Assembly: GCA_017307375.1 (NCBI GenBank)
Contig: JAFKFH010000015.1
Location: 1-64,000 of the forward strand
Origin: Alphaproteobacteria bacterium
GTDB lineage: Bacteria > Pseudomonadota > Alphaproteobacteria > Ferrovibrionales > Ferrovibrionaceae
Length of the DNA: 64,000 nt
Reading direction: 5' to 3'
Positions 59,232-64,000 of the stretch are shown here, piece by piece. A program made the position numbers and the translations under genes. The first letter of the stretch is position 1. Each line of letters opens with the position of its first letter. The notes beneath the pieces were generated by a model. It was not told the origin of the DNA. It worked only from the letters and a program-made list of their open reading frames with translations, and did no database searches.

Positions 59232-60155
59232 TCATACCCGATCCGAGAACCGGTTATGTGCCGTGATCCGGCAGGCGAAGGGGTCGACCTCCCGCGCGAA
59301 GATCTCGTCCCGCAGGAACGCCAGTTCGTCGTCGAACCTTTCCTCCGCCACGTCGACGAACCACGCGCGCGGCTTGCCGTTGGCCTCGCCGTTCCAGCGA
59401 TAGCGCCGTGCCTTCAGGCGGTCCTTCAGCTCGAACGGAGCGCCCTCGGCCCAGATGCGCCAGCCCGGCCGCCTGGCGGCGTCGAGCAGCTGCTGCAGCG
59501 CGAGTTCGCCGCTGATCGGCTGCCGGCGGGCCAGCAGCTCGATCGCCGCGAGGCAATCGTCGATGGCACGATGGCCATCGAAGAAGAAACCCTGCCGGGC
59601 GGCGAGGTAGCCGAGCTTGGTTCCCTCGAAGCCCTCGTCCGACCATGGCACCTGCGACATCGAGCAGGCCCAGGGCCTGGTTGCGAAGATCCCGTCGAGA
59701 CCCTCGGCAAAGGGCCGGTCGAAGGCTGCGTTGTGCGCGATGACAACCGCCGCGCCGCCGGCCATCGCCCTGACGGCATCGAGGTCGACGGCCTTGCCCT
59801 CGACCATGGCGTCATCGATGCCGGTCAACGCCGAGATCTCCGGAGGTATCGGACGGGATGGCTGACGCAGGCTCGCATAGGGCTCGCCGATCTCGAAGAT
59901 CTTGCCGTCCGCCCCATAGGTAAAGGGCACCATCGCGATCTCGATGATCTCGTCGCGGGTCGGGTCGAGCCCGGTGGTCTCCAGGTCGAGGAAGACAGCC
60001 CGCCGGGTCGGGGTGCCGTCGGCCGGGTTGAGCATAGAGCGCGGCCGCAGGCGCCGCAGCACCCGGTAGTCGGGGGACGCCTCCAGCTCGGCCGCCATCC
60101 GCTCGAGCTCGGCTGGGCCGGGGCTTGCGATGGCCACCGCCGCGGCTTCCGCCAT
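59232..60155 (-). CDS. DEDDh 3'-5' exonuclease (DnaQ/RNase T-like)
   Basis: 307 aa from ATG 60155; GTG 60158 would give one residue more. ExoI motif FLDLETTGLDP, ExoII AHNAAFDRPF and ExoIII HRAIDDCLA carry the D-E-D-H-D active-site residues of a DnaQ-type exonuclease. A C-terminal domain of about 90 residues (WAEGAPFELKDRLKARRYRW) follows, with the LKxRGYRW-like pattern seen in stand-alone plasmid and phage exonucleases. It overlaps the HigA stop and may form an operon with higBA. Role in DNA processing or repair is likely. Confidence 0.9.
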   Translation of the reverse strand: MAEAAAVAIASPGPAELERMAAELEASPDYRVLRRLRPRSMLNPADGTPTRRAVFLDLETTGLDPTRDEIIEIAMVPFTYGADGKIFEIGEPYASLRQPSRPIPPEISALTGIDDAMVEGKAVDLDAVRAMAGGAAVVIAHNAAFDRPFAEGLDGIFATRPWACSMSQVPWSDEGFEGTKLGYLAARQGFFFDGHRAIDDCLAAIELLARRQPISGELALQQLLDAARRPGWRIWAEGAPFELKDRLKARRYRWNGEANGKPRAWFVDVAEERFDDELAFLRDEIFAREVDPFACRITAHNRFSDRV

Positions 60156-60466
60156 CACGCCACCAGCCGCTTGAGCGTATCGAGGCCATTCCCCGCGGCG
60201 GCGCGCGCGGCCTGCAGCTCATAATCCGCCTGCAGGCGTACCCAGAACTCGGGCGCAGTGCCCAGGCACTTCGACAGGCGCAGCGCGGTGTCGCCGCTGA
60301 TCGCCCGGCGCTCCTTGACGATCTGGTCGATGCGGGTCAGCGGCACCTGCATGGCCTTGGCCAGCGCATAGGCGCTGATGCCGAGGGGAGCAAGGAATTC
60401 CTCGCGCAGCACCTCCCCCGGATGCATCGGCGGCAACTGGACGAATTCGGTCCGGGATTTCGGCAT
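60155..60466 (-). CDS. higA: HigA-family antitoxin
   Basis: 103 aa. LPPMHPGEVLREEFLAPLG is the usual HigA opening, followed by the HTH (ISAYALAKAMQVPLTRIDQIV) and LSKCLGTAPEFWVRLQADYEL. It neutralises the adjacent HigB toxin and represses the operon. It lies 12 bases after higB, with the toxin first as usual for this family. Confidence 0.93.
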   Translation of the reverse strand: MPKSRTEFVQLPPMHPGEVLREEFLAPLGISAYALAKAMQVPLTRIDQIVKERRAISGDTALRLSKCLGTAPEFWVRLQADYELQAARAAAGNGLDTLKRLVA

Positions 60467-60478
60467 GGCGGGATCTCC

Positions 60479-60760
60479 TCAATGATCGTCGACGACTTCG
60501 ATTTCGCAGGCGCCGTCGGTCTCCGACCAGCGAAAGCAGACGCGGTACTGGTCGTTGATCCGGATCGAATGCTGCCCTGCCCTGTCGCCGGCCAGCTGCT
60601 CGAGGCGGTTGGCCGGGGGGATCCGCTGGTCGGCGAGCGTCGCTGCATGCAACACCATCAGGACCTTGCGTCGGGCGACCTTGCGCAGGTCGGCCGGGAA
60701 CCGCTTGTCGAACCTGCCGCTGGCGATCTCTTCCGCCAACCCATGCTTCCACCGCTTCAT
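60479..60760 (-). CDS. higB: HigB-family toxin (RelE-like mRNA interferase)
   Basis: 93 aa. RLEQLAGDRAGQHSIRINDQYRVCFRW is the HigB signature, seen here as PANRLEQLAGDR followed by SIRINDQYRVCF; the N-terminal helices carry DLRKVARRKVLMVLHAA. HigB cleaves mRNA in the ribosome and stabilises plasmids by post-segregational killing. An operator dyad lies about 30 bases upstream. Confidence 0.93.
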   Translation of the reverse strand: MKRWKHGLAEEIASGRFDKRFPADLRKVARRKVLMVLHAATLADQRIPPANRLEQLAGDRAGQHSIRINDQYRVCFRWSETDGACEIEVVDDH

Positions 60761-60786
60761 GCCGGGAGCATATAGGCTTGACGATA

Positions 60787-60803
60787 GTGACGCAATACGT
60801 CAC
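60787..60803 (-). promoter_or_regulatory. higBA operator and promoter
   Basis: GTGACGCAATACGTCAC is a perfect 6-bp dyad with a five-base spacer. Read leftward, TTGCGT within it and TATGCT 17 bases further make a plausible -35/-10 pair ahead of higB. HigA-HigB binding here would repress the operon. Confidence 0.6.
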
Positions 60804-60898
60804 CATCTGTAGCGAGGGTTGAAAATAAATTTCACCCCCATATTCCGGCGCAGCCCGGCGCACGCACCTCGGGGAAAACGGCAGGCGGGGGAAGATCG

Positions 60899-61333
60899 AT
60901 GGCCAAGTACAACGTCACCTATGCCTGCGGCCATGTTGCGGAGAAGCAGCTCTATGGCCCGATGGACGACCGTCAGCGCTATCTCGCCTGGGCCGCGCGA
61001 TCCGCAAACTGCCCGAGCTGCCGGCAGGCCGGGGCAGATCAGGCGATCAGCGACATCGAGGCAGAGCACGAACTCCCCGCGCTTACCGGCTCCGAGAAGC
61101 AAGCCAAATGGGGCCGCGAGATCCGGGCCGAGAAGATCGCCGGCGTCGTCGAGTTCGTGCAGAAGAACAGACCGGCGACCATGACCGACGAACAGGCCAC
61201 GAAGTTCGACCAGCAGTATTCGGCGGTCATGCAGCTTCTCTACGGGCGGACCGAGGCTGGTTGGTGGATCGATCGGCGCTCAGCGCCGGGCCAGGAGATC
61301 GCCAAGGCCGCGTTCGCGGAGACCAGGCGTTGA
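60899..61333 (+). CDS. Small zinc-binding hypothetical protein
   Basis: 144 aa; gggggaag a few bases before the ATG. The N-terminal part has Cys/His ligands (YACGHVAEK, ANCPSCRQ) of a treble-clef-like zinc site; the remainder is helical with a coiled segment (WGREIRAEKIAGVVEFVQ). Similar small proteins occur on plasmids and phages without known function. Its stop overlaps the next gene (TTGA). Confidence 0.72.
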   Translation: MAKYNVTYACGHVAEKQLYGPMDDRQRYLAWAARSANCPSCRQAGADQAISDIEAEHELPALTGSEKQAKWGREIRAEKIAGVVEFVQKNRPATMTDEQATKFDQQYSAVMQLLYGRTEAGWWIDRRSAPGQEIAKAAFAETRR

Positions 61334-61719
61334 CCGGCACGGTCGTCTCCATCGCCGGCCAGCCGGCACCGCGCACGGCGCATCCCCCCGGGCCGGCGGC
61401 GGAGGCGATTGTCAATATCGCGCGGCTGAGTGAGGAGGAAAGCGCTTCCAGGCTGTTCGGCTTCCTGACGCCACGGCTTGCGGCGCGGTTCGATCCGGCC
61501 CTCGATGCCTTGACGGTCAGAGTCGACCGCGCTATCACCCTGCGGGCCGAGAATGACCTCGTGCTGACCTGCCGGTGGGGCCGGCTCTGGGAGTCTGGCG
61601 ACAACGAGGCGGCCGGTTGGCATCCATGCGCGCTGTTCTTTGCACTGCGGCCGAGCTGGCGCCGCAGGGTGTTCGATGCCCTGAACCCAGAAGCGGCCGA
61701 TGGCCCCGCCCGCCGATGA
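61330..61719 (+). CDS. Hypothetical protein
   Basis: 129 aa from TTG 61330, whose TTGA overlap with the preceding stop is the reason for this start; no ATG or GTG is suitably placed near the N-terminus. Soluble, with ARFDPALDALTVRVDRAI and ENDLVLTCRWGRLWESG giving a mixed alpha/beta look. No family recognised. The next gene begins 20 bases before its end. Confidence 0.55.
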   Translation: MTGTVVSIAGQPAPRTAHPPGPAAEAIVNIARLSEEESASRLFGFLTPRLAARFDPALDALTVRVDRAITLRAENDLVLTCRWGRLWESGDNEAAGWHPCALFFALRPSWRRRVFDALNPEAADGPARR

Positions 61720-62194
61720 CTATATCTGGTTCGTGATGCTCAACCAGGGCGGAGGCCGCGCGGTGACCCGCGACGAGGTTCCGGCCGCGGCGTTGGGCGC
61801 CGTGCGACCCCTCGTGGAACGTGACGGGCCCAAGCCCTTCGACCTCGGCTTTCTCCGGGGCGAGTTGCTATCCATCGCGCGCGGAGCGACGCTGGTCGCC
61901 TCGGTTCGAAGCGGAGGGCGCGACCTCTGCAGGATCGGCATCTGCAACCGCTCCCAGGCATCGAAGGGCCTATGGCGCGACCTTCATGGCACGCCGCTTG
62001 CCGCCTATGCGACGGCCGGCCTCCCGCCGCGGCAGGCCCCGCGGGCCGCACTCGGGCTCGCACGCTTCCTGCGCGACGAACCACGCGAGGTCGTGCACGC
62101 CATGATCGGCTGGACGAAAGCCATAGCCTGGTGCTGGGCTTCGACCGCCGGCCGCCAGGCGGGCTGTAGTGAGGAGCAGAGCGATGAACGATGA
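61700..62194 (+). CDS. Hypothetical protein
   Basis: 164 aa from ATG 61700, overlapping the previous gene by 20 bases and the next by 11. Soluble; contains DYIWFVMLNQGGG, DLCRIGICNRSQASKGLWRD split by turns, and a helical C-terminus. Function not recognised. Membership of a compact rightward set of four overlapping genes ending with the MazG-like gene is the main support that it is coding. Confidence 0.6.
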   Translation: MAPPADDYIWFVMLNQGGGRAVTRDEVPAAALGAVRPLVERDGPKPFDLGFLRGELLSIARGATLVASVRSGGRDLCRIGICNRSQASKGLWRDLHGTPLAAYATAGLPPRQAPRAALGLARFLRDEPREVVHAMIGWTKAIAWCWASTAGRQAGCSEEQSDER

Positions 62195-62636
62195 CCATCC
62201 GTCGCTGTCCCGCGACATCGATCAACCGATGCCTGGCAAGGGCGCCAGCTTTCAGGCGCGGGTGGCGCCCTGGATACTGGACTGTTTCGGCCCTGTCGTC
62301 GCGAAGGACCGGCAGGAACGCGGCGATCGGCTGCTCGAGGAAGTTCTCGAGCTGCTGCAGTCCGGCGGCTATCCGCCCGAGCGGGTAGCCGCCCTCGTTG
62401 CCTATGTCTACGGCCGGCCGGCCGGCGAGCCGGCCCAGGAAGTCGGCGGCGTCATGGTGACGCTCGCCGCGTATTGCCTGGCCCACGAGCTCGACATGCA
62501 TGAGGCGGGCGATGCCGAGCTGTCGCGCGTTTCCGAGCCTGCGACGATCGCCAGGATTCGGGCGAAGCAGGCGGCGAAACCGACGGGTTCGGCGCTGCCG
62601 ATCCCTGTGCCAGGGGGAGCGACCGTCGACAAATGA
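62184..62636 (+). CDS. MazG-like nucleotide pyrophosphohydrolase-related protein
   Basis: 150 aa from ATG 62184, seven bases after GAGGAG. ERGDRLLEEVLELLQSGG resembles the E-x-x-E metal-binding helix of MazG-type all-alpha NTP pyrophosphatases; YVYGRPAGEPAQEVGGVM and the VTLAAYCLAHELD helix with a following Glu complete the pattern seen in short phage MazG-like proteins. Such enzymes hydrolyse non-canonical or signalling nucleotides. The C-terminal KQAAKPTGSALP segment is typical of that phage group. Confidence 0.72.
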   Translation: MNDDHPSLSRDIDQPMPGKGASFQARVAPWILDCFGPVVAKDRQERGDRLLEEVLELLQSGGYPPERVAALVAYVYGRPAGEPAQEVGGVMVTLAAYCLAHELDMHEAGDAELSRVSEPATIARIRAKQAAKPTGSALPIPVPGGATVDK

Positions 62637-62767
62637 TCGCGTTGCCGGGATCCCTTCAGCCGTGAGAAGCGCGGCAGTCTGACCGATCCGACCGAGGCCC
62701 GCCGACTGGTCGCGTCATCGGCATCGGAGCCGCCAGATTCGCCGCCCTGAGCGTGCGCTGACACCTG

Positions 62768-62784
62768 TCGCTGATTTTCAGCGA
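62768..62784. promoter_or_regulatory. Perfect inverted repeat downstream of the MazG-like gene
   Basis: TCGCTGA and TCAGCGA separated by TTT form a perfect 7-bp stem with a three-base loop. No T-tract follows on either strand, so it could be a weak terminator of the preceding operon or an operator of the following small gene. Confidence 0.45.
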
Positions 62785-62936
62785 TCACAACAAAACAATC
62801 CGGCCTGCCGAAACGTCTGCAAAGCAGCCGGCCGTCCAGGCCTGCGGCCGGGGCAAGCGATCACCGAGGTATCCGAGCGATTACGCATCGCTGAGTCCGG
62901 GCATTGCCATACGTTGGATCGAGAGGAGCGTCGCCC

Positions 62937-63140
62937 ATGACCGATTTGTGTGGCCATTCTCGTCGTCGAGCCCGTGGCCGCAGCGGCAGGTTCTTCTCGA
63001 CCCGATGCCCGGACGCAAATTGCGAGGGCACGTTGGTCGAGGAGGAGGCAGGGCGGTGGCGCTGCAACGGCCTGACGCATGTCGCGCCAACTTCCCGTTT
63101 GGTCGCTTGTCGCATGGAGCGCTGCGCCGGGGATTACTGA
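62937..63140 (+). CDS. Small zinc-ribbon-like protein
   Basis: 67 aa from ATG 62937, eight bases after GAGGAG. FFSTRCPDANCEGTLVEEE and RWRCNGL form a short zinc-ribbon-like arrangement, with further Cys at the end (VACRMERCAG). Proteins of this size and pattern are common on phages and plasmids. Its last bases overlap the stop of the convergent gene. Confidence 0.65.
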   Translation: MTDLCGHSRRRARGRSGRFFSTRCPDANCEGTLVEEEAGRWRCNGLTHVAPTSRLVACRMERCAGDY

Positions 63141-63829
63141 TCTGCCCGAGGACCTGAACCAGGGCCTCGCCAGCCGATATCGCTGTAGACGGCGACGCGG
63201 AATTCCTCGAGATCGCGTGCTTCCTCCGCCAGCGCACGCAGACGGCGCCCCTGCGCATCCCACTGATGGATGTCGGCCTTCTGGTCCAGGTACCGGCGCA
63301 GTCGCTTCCAGACGAACTCGATTACCTGATTCCAGACGATCTGGGCGACCTGCTGATACCGGTCCGCGAGCTCGGTATTGTAGCTCATGCCGAAGGCTAT
63401 CAGTCGCACGCGGAGCCCGTCGCCGGCGTAGAGGCCAGTCCGGTAGAGGGCTGACGCAGCCGGCCCTATCGACCGAGGCGGCAGGCAGCCGATGGCAGCA
63501 AGCACGCGATCGATGTTCTGGCGCTCGGGTTTGGTCCAGGGTCCGTTCAGCATGCAGCGCTGCCCCCTCTTGACCTCGGCGATCACGACGTCGATGGCGC
63601 GGCCGTCCAAGCCGAGTGTCTCGCGGTCGTCCGCCATGACGTCGTCGGGATCATCGATCAGCCGCTCGGCGCGGTGCGGAAAGCGCACGCCCAGCAGATC
63701 GGCGTCGGTGCGCTGTCCACCGCGGCCGCCCGGATGGACGACGAAGTTCTCGATCTGCAGATAGCCGTTCAGCCGGAGGTACCAGTAGGCGAGCTTCTCG
63801 GCATCGAGCGGCTCGGCGGGCGTGGTCAT
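63134..63829 (-). CDS. Hypothetical protein with PD-(D/E)xK-like nuclease motif
   Basis: 231 aa. YWYLRLNGYLQIENFVVHP leads to TDADLLGVRFPHR and, about 45 residues later, IDVVIAEVKRGQ: the spacing and the D ... E-x-K residues in hydrophobic strands are those of the restriction-endonuclease-like fold. The rest is helical (QVAQIVWNQVIEFVWKRL). Could be a nuclease in defence or repair, or an inactive relative. Convergent with the zinc-ribbon gene. No partner methylase is seen. Confidence 0.65.
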   Translation of the reverse strand: MTTPAEPLDAEKLAYWYLRLNGYLQIENFVVHPGGRGGQRTDADLLGVRFPHRAERLIDDPDDVMADDRETLGLDGRAIDVVIAEVKRGQRCMLNGPWTKPERQNIDRVLAAIGCLPPRSIGPAASALYRTGLYAGDGLRVRLIAFGMSYNTELADRYQQVAQIVWNQVIEFVWKRLRRYLDQKADIHQWDAQGRRLRALAEEARDLEEFRVAVYSDIGWRGPGSGPRADQ

Positions 63830-63882
63830 CGATGAGGCCCCTTCAGCCTGGCCGCCCGGCGGGATCGGGCGGTCGTCCTATG

Positions 63883-64000
63883 CTAACGGCAGCCTCGCTC
63901 GACCACCAGCCGGTCATCGTCGCTGCCGGCTGTTCCGGCGATCACCACCAGCGTCTCGACGTCCGGAACCGTCGCGACCGGACGGCGATCCGGCCTCCCG
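63883..64000 (-). CDS. 3' end of a gene continuing beyond the window
   Basis: On the complement, the frame ending at TAG 63883-63885 is open to the window edge (38 codons before the stop) and reads with plausible protein character (VPDVETLVVIAGTAG then DRLVVERGCR). It lies 53 bases upstream of the preceding leftward gene. Too little is visible to identify it, and it could be chance. Confidence 0.4.
   Translation of the reverse strand, partial: GRPDRRPVATVPDVETLVVIAGTAGSDDDRLVVERGCR

Noticed and set aside
1-64000. CRISPR array or insertion sequence
   Set aside because: No regularly spaced repeats with unique spacers and no transposase-like frame or terminal inverted repeats were seen; the short tandem repeats present are inside genes or operator arrays.

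Overview
The window is very GC-rich DNA with strong G/C bias at third codon positions. A VirB/VirD4-type transfer system, a MobA/MobL-type relaxase, a RepC-like protein and an nic-like site resembling rhizobial oriTs point to an alphaproteobacterium (Rhodospirillales/Acetobacterales-like is my guess, not demonstrated). The content is that of a large self-transmissible element: a conjugative plasmid, or less likely an ICE, since no integrase, att site, rRNA or tRNA was seen.

Layout. (1) 1-23.1 kb: a rightward operon led by one enormous gene, open from the left edge to 18776 (at least 6257 codons in the window). It encodes a multidomain 'large polyvalent protein' with a zincin metallopeptidase, two ADP-ribosyltransferase-like modules, ankyrin repeats and DUF5710-like domains. 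It is translationally coupled to a 299-aa protein sharing its C-terminal module, then to the VirD4 coupling protein and a 249-aa unknown. (2) 23.5-25.9 kb: cargo (GNAT-like protein, PAS-like protein, EamA exporter). (3) 25.9-39.0 kb, leftward: T4SS operon in the order VirB2, B3, B4, B5/TrbJ, B7, B8, B9, B10, B11, small membrane protein, HerA-like ATPase, small secreted protein, ArdC-like antirestriction protein, A24 prepilin peptidase. Many junctions are 4-base ATGA or GTGA overlaps. (4) 39.0-47.4 kb: relaxase (leftward), a probable oriT, and a second rightward transfer operon ending in VirB6 and a TcpQ-like lipoprotein. (5) 47.9-52.0 kb: ECF-type sigma factor, with an OmpA-domain protein and a membrane protein encoded divergently. 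(6) 52.5-58.5 kb: replication and maintenance region: RepC-like protein with a 15-bp-period repeat, small wHTH protein, XRE regulator, AT-rich intergenic block, Zn-cluster protein coupled to DnaB helicase, a lipoprotein with a 16-bp frame-shifting repeat, and arrays of GATATC-cored sites spaced about 24 bp apart. (7) 58.5-64 kb: small plasmid/phage-type genes (ASCH, DEDDh exonuclease, HigBA, Zn proteins, MazG-like, PD-(D/E)xK-like).

How the parts fit. The relaxase would nick near 42.25 kb. The coupling protein would hand the nucleoprotein, and plausibly the giant polyvalent protein, to the VirB channel. In the recipient the giant protein and ArdC would counter host defences, while DnaB, the RepC-like protein and HigBA establish and keep the element. 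The main candidate for an undescribed system is the giant protein / 299-aa protein / coupling-protein operon: it has recurrent FALG boxes, internal ribosome-binding sites, and a domain and a C-terminal tail style shared with other likely transferred proteins. All functions are read from sequence motifs by eye; no database search was possible.
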